DNA from: Bog-756 sp963769765
Lineage (GTDB): Bacteria; Actinomycetota; Acidimicrobiia; Acidimicrobiales; RAAP-2
NCBI GenBank assembly: GCA_963769765.1
Contig: CAVYNA010000004.1
Location: 372,001-436,000, forward strand
DNA length: 64,000 nucleotides
Reading direction: 5' to 3'
The translations under genes and the position numbers were made by a program. Positions 43,190 through 51,892 of the stretch are shown piece after piece. The notes below the pieces were generated by a model, which saw nothing but the letters and a program-made list of their open reading frames with translations, was not told where the DNA came from and ran no database searches. The first letter of the stretch is position 1; the number at the start of each line of letters is the position of its first letter.

Positions 43190-44571
43190 GGGTCCCCCGC
43201 CGCACGAAGCTCGTCGGGGAGCGAGGTGAGGTCACCCGCACCGAGCGTGCAGCAGAGGTCGCCTGGGACGAGGAGCGAGGCGACCAGCCGGCGCAGTTCG
43301 TCGCGACCGGCCGCGTAGTGCACGGTCGACCCGGGCGACGAGCGCCTGACCGCATCGGCAACCAGGGCCCCGCTGACGCCGGGCGTCGGCGGCTCTCCCG
43401 CGCCGTACACGTCAGTGACGACCACGACGTCGGCGTCGTCGAATACCTCACCGAAGGCGTCAGCCAGCGCCGCGGTGCGTGAGTAGCGGTGCGGCTGGAA
43501 GACTGCGACGACGCGGTCCCACCCGCCGTTCCGTGCGGCGGCGAGCGCGGCGCGGACCTCGCTCGGGAGGTGCGCGTAGTCGTCGACGTAGGTCACCCCG
43601 TCCACCTCGCCGCGGAATTCGAAGCGGCGCGCCACGCCGGCGAACCTGGCGAGCGCACGTGCCGCGGCGGCGAACGGGACCCCTGCTCCCATCGCGGCGA
43701 CGGTCGCCACGGCGGCGTTGCGCGCATTGTGCACGCCGGGCACGGGCACGTCGAGCCGGCCGAGGGACACCCCGTCCGGTCCCTCCAGGCCGAACGAGAC
43801 CGAGCTTCGCGCGGAGACCACGTCGACCATGCGGTAGGTGGACCCTTCTGCGGTACCGACCAGGTTCGCACCGTGCCTTCGACCGATCTGGACCGCGACC
43901 GGGTCGTCGCCGCCCACGACGCAGGAGCCCCCCACGCCGCCGAGGAACTCGTCGAACGCCGCAGTCAACGCGTCGAACGTCCGGTAGTGGTCGAGATGGT
44001 CGGCCTCGACGTTGGTGATCACTGCGATCTCCGGGGCGAGCGAGAGGAAGGTCCCGTCGCTCTCGTCGGCCTCGACGACGATCCACTCACCTTCGTCCCA
44101 TACCGCATTCGTGCCGATCTCGTTGACCTCGCCACCGATCAGGAACGACGGCGAGAGGCCCCCCTCGACGAGGAGCAGCGCGAGCATCGAGGCCGTGGTC
44201 GTCTTGCCGTGGGTGCCGGCGACCGCGATGCACCGGCGCTCCGCGGCGATCGACGCGAGGGCCGCTGCCCGGCTCAACACCGGCAGGCCGCGGCGGAGGG
44301 CCGCCGTGACCTCGGGGTTCGACGGGTCGATCGCCGAGGAGACGGTGACCAGGTCGGCCTGCCCGACGTTCTCGGCGCGGTGGCCCACCTCGACGGCGAT
44401 CCCCGAACGGCGCAGCCGGTCGGTCACCGCCGACTCCTTCAGGTCGCTGCCGGTCACCTGGTGGCCCATCGCGGCGAGCACGGTCGCGATCGCGCTCATG
44501 CCCGCGCCGCCCACGCCGACGACGTGCACGCGGGCGTCCGCGGGGAGCTCGGAGGGCCGTTCGGGGTTCAC
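43186..44571 (-). CDS. murC: UDP-N-acetylmuramate-L-alanine ligase
   Basis: Adds L-alanine to UDP-MurNAc. The 461-residue Mur ligase has VHVVGVGGAGMSAIATVL, the ATP loop AVAGTHGKTTTASMLA, the central-domain VEADESDGTFLSLAPEIAVITNVEADHLDHY and the C-terminal YVDDYAHLPSEVRAAL with FQPHRYSRTAA. The GTG overlaps the murG stop. Together with murE it is one of only two amino-acid-adding Mur ligases in this cluster. Confidence 0.96.
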   Translation of the reverse strand: MNPERPSELPADARVHVVGVGGAGMSAIATVLAAMGHQVTGSDLKESAVTDRLRRSGIAVEVGHRAENVGQADLVTVSSAIDPSNPEVTAALRRGLPVLSRAAALASIAAERRCIAVAGTHGKTTTASMLALLLVEGGLSPSFLIGGEVNEIGTNAVWDEGEWIVVEADESDGTFLSLAPEIAVITNVEADHLDHYRTFDALTAAFDEFLGGVGGSCVVGGDDPVAVQIGRRHGANLVGTAEGSTYRMVDVVSARSSVSFGLEGPDGVSLGRLDVPVPGVHNARNAAVATVAAMGAGVPFAAAARALARFAGVARRFEFRGEVDGVTYVDDYAHLPSEVRAALAAARNGGWDRVVAVFQPHRYSRTAALADAFGEVFDDADVVVVTDVYGAGEPPTPGVSGALVADAVRRSSPGSTVHYAAGRDELRRLVASLLVPGDLCCTLGAGDLTSLPDELRAAGDP

Positions 44572-45713
44572 CGGTGCCCCGTCCCCCGTCCGGCGGTCTG
44601 GCGGCCGGCCTCCTCGATCACGCGTGCCCCCGCAAGAGCGGCGTCCGGACGGCCCAACGACGCCGCGGCCCGCCCCATCGTGTCGAGCGCGCCCGGGGTG
44701 TCGAGGAGGGTGTCGACCAGGTCGGCAAGCGTTGCGCCGTCGCACGCCTGGTCCGGAAGGAGGCGGGCCCCGCCCGACCGCTCGAGCACGCGGGCGTTCG
44801 CGGTCTGGTGGTCGCCCGGTGCACCGGGCAGCGGCACCAGCACCGACGGCGTCCCGGTCGCGGCCAGCTCGGCCACCGACATCGCCCCCGCACGGCAGAC
44901 CACGAGATCGGCAGCCGCGTAGGCAACGGCCATCCGCTCCTCGTAGGGCACCCGGACCAGCGCGAGCCCGTGGTCGGGATCCGGGCGGTCCCGCTCGGTC
45001 CAGTCGCGCCGGCCCACGATGTGGACGAGTGACCGGTCGGTGCGGTCCTTCCAGCCCTCGACGAGCCCGTCGATGGCCAGGTTCACCGAGCGCGCACCCA
45101 GCGATCCGCCGAAGGCCACGACCGTCGGGCGGTCCACGGGGAGCCCGAGCAGCGCTCTCGCCGCACGCCGGGACGCAGGGTCGCGTTCCACCGCGGCGAT
45201 CTCCGACCGCACCGGCGTGCCCGTGACCACCGCGTGCGGCAGCCGACAGCCCTCCCAGCCGACCAGGGAGGCGGTCGCGAAGCGTCCGAGCAGCCGGTTT
45301 GCCGCGCCCGGCACCGCGTCGATGTTGACGAGGACCAGCGGGACGCGTCGCACGATCGCGGCGAGCGACGTCGCGAGGCTTGCGTACCCGCCGACCGCGA
45401 CGACCACGGCAGGATTCGATCGGGCGAGGACGCCCCGGGCCCGTGCGGTCGCGCGCGCCAGGTCGACCAGCGCCCGTGCGTTCGCGGTGAGGGCGTGGAA
45501 CCCGAGGCCGCGGACGACGCCTCGTCCGGGCAGCAGCGTCACGGGGAAGCCACGTCCGTCCAGCACCGTCGCGTCCGGTCCACGCTGAGACGCGACGAAC
45601 TCGAGCTCTTCGTGCGCGTGGCCCGCCTCCACCAACGCCTCGGCGATTGCGAGCGCGGGTTGGAGGTGGCCTGCCGTCCCGCCCCCGGTCAACAGCGCGA
45701 ACCGACGGGTCAC
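44568..45713 (-). CDS. murG: Lipid II synthase MurG (GlcNAc transferase)
   Basis: Peripheral membrane glycosyltransferase adding GlcNAc to lipid I. The 381-residue GT28 protein has the N-terminal G-loop LLTGGGTAGHLQPALAIAEAL, VVVAVGGYASLATSLAA, and the C-terminal donor site VVAFGGSLGARSVNLAI with CRAGAMSVAELAATGTPSVLVPLPGAPGDHQTANARVL. The GTG overlaps the ftsW stop (GTGA); its own stop overlaps the murC GTG. Confidence 0.95.
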   Translation of the reverse strand: MTRRFALLTGGGTAGHLQPALAIAEALVEAGHAHEELEFVASQRGPDATVLDGRGFPVTLLPGRGVVRGLGFHALTANARALVDLARATARARGVLARSNPAVVVAVGGYASLATSLAAIVRRVPLVLVNIDAVPGAANRLLGRFATASLVGWEGCRLPHAVVTGTPVRSEIAAVERDPASRRAARALLGLPVDRPTVVAFGGSLGARSVNLAIDGLVEGWKDRTDRSLVHIVGRRDWTERDRPDPDHGLALVRVPYEERMAVAYAAADLVVCRAGAMSVAELAATGTPSVLVPLPGAPGDHQTANARVLERSGGARLLPDQACDGATLADLVDTLLDTPGALDTMGRAAASLGRPDAALAGARVIEEAGRQTAGRGTGHR

Positions 45714-46942
45714 GCCTGCCGGGATCGGTGTCGCCCCCGGGAGCCGCGGCGCGCTCTCTCGCTGGCCGCGATGTTGACGAGGATGCCGACAGCCGCCATC
45801 GTGATCACGAGCGACGATCCGCCGTACGAGATGAATGGCAACGGAATGCCGGTGACGGGAAGGACCCCGATCACCGCGCCGACGTTGATCACCGCTTGGC
45901 TCGTCACCCAGACGGTGATCCCGACCGCAAGCAGGCTTCCGAACCGGTCGGGCGCCCGCGTCGCCGCGCGGAAGCCGAACCACGCGAGCCAGAAGAAGAG
46001 CGCGAGCACGACCACCGCACCGACCAACCCGAGTTCCTCGCCGACCACCGAGAAGATGAAGTCGGTGTGGGCGTTGGGCAGGATGCCCCACTTCTGGCGT
46101 CCGCCGCCGAGACCCAGGCCGAAGAGGTGCCCCGAACCGAGCCCGATCAGCGACTGCCAGACCTGGTAGCCCGAGCCCGACTGGTGCGCACCCGGATTGA
46201 GGAACGAGAGGATCCTGTCGCGCCGGTACGGATCGGCGAGGCCGACGATCACCGCGAGCCCGGCGAAGAGGAGCAGGACCTTGACGATCGGTCGCATCGG
46301 CACGCCACCCATGAAGAGGACGCTGAGCGCGATGCACGAGAGGACGAGCGCCGTGCCCATGTCGGGCTGCTTGAGGATGAGGACGGCGGCGATCCCGAGG
46401 ACCGCGAGGACCGGTCCGATGACCATCTTGGGCTCGGCGAGGCGGTCGACCCGTCGGGTCAGGAGGTCCGCCGCGAAGATCGCGAGGGCGAGCTTCATCA
46501 GCTCGGATGGCTGGAGGGTCAGCTGTCCGACACCGATCCATCGCGACGAGCCGCCCGAGGTCACCCCGAGGTGTGGCACGAGGACCGCGACCAACAGCCC
46601 GAGGGTGACCACGATCAGCGGGCCGCTCACGGACCGCCAGCGGTGGTAGTCGATCCGCGAGCACAGGACGAGGACGCCGATCCCCACACCCATCCAGAGC
46701 ACCTGTCGGAGGAAGATCGCCCAGGGCGACCCGTAGATCGCGAGGGAGATCACCGGGGACGCCGACCCGACCATGACGAGGCCCACCACGCAGAGGGCCG
46801 CGATCAAGATGGCCAACCAGACGGCGGTGGGCAGGCCCGTGAGGCGACCCGCCGCCGTCCGGCCCGGCTGGGCCTGCGAGACCGGGCCCGGGCGGCTCGG
46901 ATGGCGGACCCTCGTCGCGGTCCGGGCCGCCCGCTCAGGCAT
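45710..46942 (-). CDS. ftsW: FtsW septal peptidoglycan polymerase
   Basis: SEDS-family glycosyltransferase that works with FtsI. The 410-residue protein has a basic N terminus then about ten membrane segments. Signatures are SSRWIGVGQLTLQPSELMKLALAIF, QPDMGTALVL, GLGLGGGRQKWGILPNAHTDFIFSVVGEELG and GIPLPFISYGGSSLV. The ATG at 46942 follows GGAGGGG, which decides it over 47005. It directly follows the 49-codon frame instead of murD. Confidence 0.95.
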   Translation of the reverse strand: MPERAARTATRVRHPSRPGPVSQAQPGRTAAGRLTGLPTAVWLAILIAALCVVGLVMVGSASPVISLAIYGSPWAIFLRQVLWMGVGIGVLVLCSRIDYHRWRSVSGPLIVVTLGLLVAVLVPHLGVTSGGSSRWIGVGQLTLQPSELMKLALAIFAADLLTRRVDRLAEPKMVIGPVLAVLGIAAVLILKQPDMGTALVLSCIALSVLFMGGVPMRPIVKVLLLFAGLAVIVGLADPYRRDRILSFLNPGAHQSGSGYQVWQSLIGLGSGHLFGLGLGGGRQKWGILPNAHTDFIFSVVGEELGLVGAVVVLALFFWLAWFGFRAATRAPDRFGSLLAVGITVWVTSQAVINVGAVIGVLPVTGIPLPFISYGGSSLVITMAAVGILVNIAASERARRGSRGRHRSRQA

Positions 46943-47084
46943 CGTCGACCCCTCCGGCCGCGTCCAGTGTCCCGACCGCGGACGGCGGGTCGACGGTCCA
47001 GTCACTGCTGGGGTGCGGTCGGGGCACCCCTTCAGCCTCCACCACCGGGCGCGCCGGGTGGTGGAACCGCAGCGCGTCGGGCAT
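46935..47084 (-). CDS. Small 49-codon coupled reading frame in the murD position
   Basis: The ATG overlaps the mraY stop (TGATG) and the end overlaps the ftsW start by 8 bases, so it is framed exactly like a real gene in the operon. The 49-residue product (MPDALRFHHPARPVVEAEGV..., ending AAGGVDDA) has no membrane segment and no similarity I recognise. It occupies the place where murD is normally found. It could be a small protein, a coupling leader for ftsW, or a chance frame. Confidence 0.4.
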   Translation of the reverse strand: MPDALRFHHPARPVVEAEGVPRPHPSSDWTVDPPSAVGTLDAAGGVDDA

Positions 47085-48115
47085 CAGACCTTCCCCACGG
47101 AGAGGAAGTCCCCGTAGAAGATGCCGAGCCCGAGCGCGGCGAAGAGCCCGGCCAAGATCCAGAACCGCACGATCACCGTGGTTTCGGGCCAGCCGAGCAG
47201 CTCGAAGTGGTGGTGGAGCGGGGCCATCAAGAAGACCCGCCGGTGGAAGACCCGGTAGCTGATCACCTGGACGAGCACGGAGACCGTGACGATCACGAAG
47301 AGGCCACCGATGACCACGAGCAGCAGGTCGAGGTTCATGAGGAGGCAGAGCGCGGCGAGGCCCGATCCGATCGAAAGCGAGCCGGTGTCGCCCATGAAGA
47401 TCCGCGCCGGGGCGGCGTTCCACCAGAGGAATCCGAGGCAGGCGCCGGCCAGGGCGACTGCCGCCAGTGCCAGATCGAGCGCGTCTGCGACCCGGTAGAT
47501 CGCGAAGTGCCGGTACTGCCAGTAGCCGATGACCGAGAGGCAGGCGAAGCAGAACGTCGCCGACCCGGCCGCGAGCCCGTCGAGCCCGTCTGTGAGGTTC
47601 ACCGCGTTCGCCGTCGCCGCGATGATGAGCGTCGCCCAGATGACCCAGATCACGGTCCCCATGTGCAGCCCGATCGAGTCGTAGCGCGTGAAGGAGAGGG
47701 TCGTCGACGCATGCGCCCAGTAGACGGCGAGGATCGAGAACGCGAGGCCGAGGCCGATCTGCGCCCCGAATTTCGCACGCTTGTTGAGGCCGAGGCTCCG
47801 GCGGTGCCGGACCTTGATCCAGTCGTCGGCGAACCCGATGAGGGCGGCGCCGACGATGGTGAGCAGGATGAGGGAGCCCGAAGGGGAGAACGTGACCCCT
47901 GGGACCGCGTGTGCGGCGAGGAAGCCGACGATCACTGCGGCGACGATCGCGATCCCGCCCATGGTCGGCGTCCCCGCCTTCGCGATGTGGACCTGGGGAC
48001 CGTCGTCGCGGATCTGCTGCCCGATGTTGTGCTTGACGAGCCAGCGGATCAGCACCGGCGTCGTGAGGACGGCCACCCAGAGGGCCACACCGCCCGCGGT
48101 CATGAGGGAGATCAT
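47084..48115 (-). CDS. mraY: Phospho-N-acetylmuramoyl-pentapeptide transferase
   Basis: Integral membrane enzyme that makes lipid I. The 343-residue protein has about ten membrane helices and the hallmarks GTPTMGGIAI, FADDWIKVRHRRSLGLNKRAKF (Asp-Asp site), NAVNLTDGLDGLAAG (catalytic Asp region), WWNAAPARIFMGDTGSLSIG and HHHFELLGWPET. The ATG overlaps the murE stop (ATGA), so no room is left for murF between them. Confidence 0.96.
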   Translation of the reverse strand: MISLMTAGGVALWVAVLTTPVLIRWLVKHNIGQQIRDDGPQVHIAKAGTPTMGGIAIVAAVIVGFLAAHAVPGVTFSPSGSLILLTIVGAALIGFADDWIKVRHRRSLGLNKRAKFGAQIGLGLAFSILAVYWAHASTTLSFTRYDSIGLHMGTVIWVIWATLIIAATANAVNLTDGLDGLAAGSATFCFACLSVIGYWQYRHFAIYRVADALDLALAAVALAGACLGFLWWNAAPARIFMGDTGSLSIGSGLAALCLLMNLDLLLVVIGGLFVIVTVSVLVQVISYRVFHRRVFLMAPLHHHFELLGWPETTVIVRFWILAGLFAALGLGIFYGDFLSVGKV

Positions 48116-49524
48116 CGGGCGTGGTCACCGTGCGCGCGGGCGAGCGCTCGGCGCGCCTCGACCCGGTCGTCGAACGGCAGCGAGCGGGTGCCGACGGTCT
48201 GGGTCGTCTCGTGCCCCTTGCCCGCGAGCAGGACCACGTCGCCGCGCTCGGCGAGCTCGACCGCCACCTCGATCGCGCGGGCCCGGTCGGGCTCGACCAC
48301 GAGGTGCGTGCCGGACCCCGCGCCCGCCTCGATCTCGCGGATGATGGTCGCCGGGTCCTCTGAGCGGGGATTGTCCGACGTCAGGACCACGACGTCCGCG
48401 AGGCGGGCCGCCACCTCCCCCATCTCGGGGCGCTTGCCGTGGTCGCGATCACCGCCGCACCCGAAGAGGCAGATCAGCCGCCCCGTGGTCAGCGCCCGAG
48501 CGGAGGAGAGCGCAAGCTCGAGTCCTCCCGGGGTGTGGGCGTAGTCGACCAGGACCGCGACGTCCGAGGTGGCCTCGATCGGCTCCATCCTTCCGGGCAC
48601 CGTCCGGGCGGTGGCGAGGCCCGCCACGACCGTCTCGTCGCCGACTCCGAGCACTCCCGCGATTCCGGCAGCCACCAGCGCGTTGTCGATGTTGAAGGCC
48701 CCGGTCAGCGGCAGGGTCACCCGCCGACCGCGCCAGGTGAACGACGTCCGGCCGAGCGCGAGCTCGACGTCGGACGCGTCCGACCGGGAGACCGTCACCA
48801 CCCGGTCGGCGTCGAGGTGCTCGGCGAGTCGCTGACCCCATGGGTCGTCCACGTCGACGACGGCGCGACGGGCACGGTCCGGCTCGAAGAGTCGGGACTT
48901 TGCCGCGAAGTACTCGTCCATCGTTCGGTGATAGTCGAGGTGCTCGCGGCTCAAGTTGGTGAACGCCGCGACTGCGAAGACCATCCCGTCGACGCGGTGC
49001 TGGGCGAGCGCATGCGACGAGACCTCGAGCGCCGCTGCGCGCCGGCCCTCCGCGCGGAGAACCGCGAGGCGCTGCTGAAGGACCGGCGACTCCGGGGTGG
49101 TGCGCGCGCCCGAAAGCGTGCCGATCACACCGGTCGGGACACCGGCGGTCCCGAGCACCGACGCGACGAGCTGGGTGACCGTGGTCTTGCCGTTGGTACC
49201 GGTGACCCCGATGACCGCGAGATCGCGAGCCGGATGGTCGAAGAAGGATGCGGCGACCTCGGCCATTGCCGTGGCGACCCCACCCGCGCCGACCCGTACC
49301 TGGGTCGCCGGCAGTTCGAGGAAGTGCTCGCACACCAGGCCGACGGCGCCGGCCGATACCGCCTCCGACGCGTGGTCGTGCCCGTCGGTGTGCGCTCCGG
49401 GCACGCAGCAAAAGAGCGCTCCCTCCTCGACGGCGCGACTGTCGAACGCGATCGACGTGACGTCGGTCGTCGCCGGATCGCCGCGGACGTCGACGACGTC
49501 GACGTCGGTGATCAGCTTGCTCAT
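48112..49524 (-). CDS. murE: UDP-MurNAc-tripeptide synthetase (meso-DAP type)
   Basis: Adds the third amino acid to the peptidoglycan stem. The 470-residue protein has IAFDSRAVEEGALFCCVPG, the ATP loop GVTGTNGKTTVTQLVAS, AALEVSSHALAQHRVDG, VDYAHTPGGLE and CGGDRDHGKRPEMG. The DNPRSEDP motif marks meso-diaminopimelate specificity and agrees with the dapC-dapD-dapE cluster at the right edge. The ATG at 49524 is used; the stop overlaps mraY. Confidence 0.96.
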   Translation of the reverse strand: MSKLITDVDVVDVRGDPATTDVTSIAFDSRAVEEGALFCCVPGAHTDGHDHASEAVSAGAVGLVCEHFLELPATQVRVGAGGVATAMAEVAASFFDHPARDLAVIGVTGTNGKTTVTQLVASVLGTAGVPTGVIGTLSGARTTPESPVLQQRLAVLRAEGRRAAALEVSSHALAQHRVDGMVFAVAAFTNLSREHLDYHRTMDEYFAAKSRLFEPDRARRAVVDVDDPWGQRLAEHLDADRVVTVSRSDASDVELALGRTSFTWRGRRVTLPLTGAFNIDNALVAAGIAGVLGVGDETVVAGLATARTVPGRMEPIEATSDVAVLVDYAHTPGGLELALSSARALTTGRLICLFGCGGDRDHGKRPEMGEVAARLADVVVLTSDNPRSEDPATIIREIEAGAGSGTHLVVEPDRARAIEVAVELAERGDVVLLAGKGHETTQTVGTRSLPFDDRVEARRALARAHGDHAR

Positions 49525-49589
49525 CTGCACGGGTCGGTGTACCAGGAGTTCCGGAGGTGGGAGGCGGGCCGGTCGTGGTCCGGGATCAC

Positions 49590-51419
49590 CTACGGACCTT
49601 CGGTGACGGCCCCGGCCGGCACGGTGATGGTACCGGTACTTCCGATCGCCGAATTCGATGCCGACGCCGTGGCGGCCGCCGTAGTCGGGACACCGTAGTG
49701 GTGCAGGGCGTACGCCATGATCGTCGAGAAGACCGGCGCAGCGACCGCACCTCCGTAGATGGGCGTCGGGTGGTCGAGGACGACGATGGCCGAGAGCACC
49801 GGGTGCTGGGCGGGCGCGAAACCTGCGAAGGTGCCGATGTAGGCGCCCGGGATGTAGCCGAGGTGGTTGGGATCTGGGATCTGGGCCGTGCCGGTCTTCC
49901 CGGCCACCGTGTAGCCGTCGATCGCCGCACTCGTCCCGGTTCCGGAGGCGACCACCGCCTCGAGCATCGTCGTGAGGGTTGCGTCGGTGCCGGGATCGAT
50001 CACCCGGTGGGAGGTAGACGGCGGTGCGGCGGTGGGCGCGCCGGCCGGGCTCACCGTCGCCCGGACCAGCCGCGGAGCGACGAAGACACCGCCGTTCGCG
50101 ACGGAGTTGTAGGCATCGAGGATCTGTTGGGCGGTGACCGCGTCGTCCTGACCGATCGGCGTGGAGCCGATCGACGTGCCGGTCCATGCCGCCGCGCCCG
50201 GGACGAGCCCCTCGGACTCACCGGGGAACACGAGCCCGGTCGGGTGTCCGAATCCGAGGTTCCCGATCTGGGCGAGGAGCCGGTCCTCGCCGAGGCCCCG
50301 CGCGATCTCGATGGTCCCGATGTTCGACGACTGGGCCAGGATGTCGGTCGCGGACAATCGCTCGGTCCCGTGCTGTTCCGCGTCGTGGAAGGTGTACTGC
50401 CCCATCGGCAGCGACGCGGGGACGTCGAGGACCTGTGCGGGTGTGAGCTGGCCTGCGGCCAACGCTGCGGAGAACGTGACGAGCTTGAAGACGGATCCGG
50501 GCTCGTAGACCTGGGTCACGGCCGAGTTCGACGAGGCCTCGACCACCCCGGTCGGGAGGGTCTCGGAGGACGAGACCAGGGTCGGCCCGTTCGTCGTCGC
50601 CGGTCGCGCCTGGGTGGTCGTCCCGGTCGGCGTGGCGGTGAGATCCGCCATCGCCAGGACGTCGCCCGTCTTCACGTCCATGACGATCGCAGTGCCGCCG
50701 GTGGCATGGGCGGCGGCGATCTCCGCACCGAGTGCCTGCTCCGCGACGTACTGGATCGACTGGTCGAGGGTGAGCTCGAGCCCCGTGCCGGCCCGGGACG
50801 CCGTCCCCGCGGACGACGTGCCCGCAAGCGCCGCGCCGTCGGGGGCCACGAGCAGGCTCTTCGAGCCGGCCTGCCCGGCGAGCAGCGCCTGGTACTGGTA
50901 TTCGAGCCCCGACGTCCCGCTGCCGTCGTAGCCGACGCTGCCGACCACAGGCTGGGCGAGGACCCCGTCCGGCTCGACGCGCTGGGACTCGGCGATCAGG
51001 TTGATCCCCGGCAACCTGAGGGCGCTCACCTTGGCGGCGACCGCGTCGGGCACCCGATGGGCGAGGTAGACGTAGCCAGAGCGCTCGGTCAACTCGACCA
51101 GCAGGGTGGAGAGGGGCACGCCGAGCACCGGCGCGAGCGCGTCGGCGATCGGCACCGGGTGGGCGATGAGGAGCGGATCCGCCACCACGGTCTGGCGGGT
51201 CACCGACTCCGCCAGCACCTCGCCGTTGCGGTCGTAGATCCCGCCCCGGACCGCGGGGACCGAGACGGTCTGGGTCAACTCGGAGGCCGACAGGGCGGCG
51301 TAGTGCTGGTGCGAGAACTCCTGGACGGCCACCAGGCGGACCGCGAGGGCCACGAAGACCACGGCGAGACCGAGTCGCATGGCGCGGGTCCGCCTCCCGA
51401 GGAGGACCGAAGGGCTCAC
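49590..51419 (-). CDS. ftsI: Penicillin-binding protein, FtsI-type transpeptidase
   Basis: Class B PBP for septal cross-linking. The 609-residue protein has a short cytoplasmic start, one membrane helix (about 15-32) and a dimerisation domain (VRGGIYDRNGEVLAES). The transpeptidase has SxxK in YEPGSVFKLVT, SxN in LAQSSNIGTIEIA and KTG in VAGKTGTAQIPDP. The GTG overlaps the ftsL stop, and 65 bases separate it from murE. Low-complexity Ala/Thr stretches near the C terminus look disordered. Confidence 0.94.
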   Translation of the reverse strand: MSPSVLLGRRTRAMRLGLAVVFVALAVRLVAVQEFSHQHYAALSASELTQTVSVPAVRGGIYDRNGEVLAESVTRQTVVADPLLIAHPVPIADALAPVLGVPLSTLLVELTERSGYVYLAHRVPDAVAAKVSALRLPGINLIAESQRVEPDGVLAQPVVGSVGYDGSGTSGLEYQYQALLAGQAGSKSLLVAPDGAALAGTSSAGTASRAGTGLELTLDQSIQYVAEQALGAEIAAAHATGGTAIVMDVKTGDVLAMADLTATPTGTTTQARPATTNGPTLVSSSETLPTGVVEASSNSAVTQVYEPGSVFKLVTFSAALAAGQLTPAQVLDVPASLPMGQYTFHDAEQHGTERLSATDILAQSSNIGTIEIARGLGEDRLLAQIGNLGFGHPTGLVFPGESEGLVPGAAAWTGTSIGSTPIGQDDAVTAQQILDAYNSVANGGVFVAPRLVRATVSPAGAPTAAPPSTSHRVIDPGTDATLTTMLEAVVASGTGTSAAIDGYTVAGKTGTAQIPDPNHLGYIPGAYIGTFAGFAPAQHPVLSAIVVLDHPTPIYGGAVAAPVFSTIMAYALHHYGVPTTAAATASASNSAIGSTGTITVPAGAVTEGP

Positions 51420-51892
51420 CGTGCCGCGCTGGTCGATCCGGCCGGCGCCGGCGCCTTGGTGGCGTCCGTCTGCGGTGCCTGCAGCGGAACGTCGAGCGGG
51501 ACCTGGGGGAGATCGATCACCTGGCCGGGGGCGACCATCCCGAGCCGCGACTTGGCGAGCGCCACCACCCGGGTGGGAGCCGCCAGCTGGGCGACGGCGA
51601 CCTGGTCGGCCTTTTCGGCGGCCGTCGCGGCCGCGACCTGGCTCTCCGCGTGTGCCAGGCGGATCTGGCCTTGGGTGAGCAGGTCGTCCCCGACCACCAC
51701 CGCGAACAGGCTCGACACCACGAGGAGGCCGGCGAGCCACTTCGCCCCGCGACCGGCGCGCCAGGCGCGCCGTCCCCGCCGTGGCGAGGGCTCGAGCAGC
51801 GAGAGTGCGGGCCGCCTGGCCGGACCGGTTTCGGGGCGCGGCTGGCTACGGTGGGCCGCGCGTCGCGCGGCCGTCCCGGGGCCGGGTGCCAT
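51416..51892 (-). CDS. ftsL: FtsL-like divisome protein
   Basis: A 158-residue bitopic protein with a long basic N terminus (1-50), one membrane segment (about 51-69, KWLAGLLVVSSLFAVVVGD), a short coiled coil (QIRLAHAESQVAAATAAEKADQVAVAQL) and a Pro/Ala-rich tail. Sequence conservation in FtsL is low, so assignment rests on topology and position between rsmH and ftsI. The ATG overlaps the rsmH stop (TGATG). Confidence 0.8.
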   Translation of the reverse strand: MAPGPGTAARRAAHRSQPRPETGPARRPALSLLEPSPRRGRRAWRAGRGAKWLAGLLVVSSLFAVVVGDDLLTQGQIRLAHAESQVAAATAAEKADQVAVAQLAAPTRVVALAKSRLGMVAPGQVIDLPQVPLDVPLQAPQTDATKAPAPAGSTSAAR

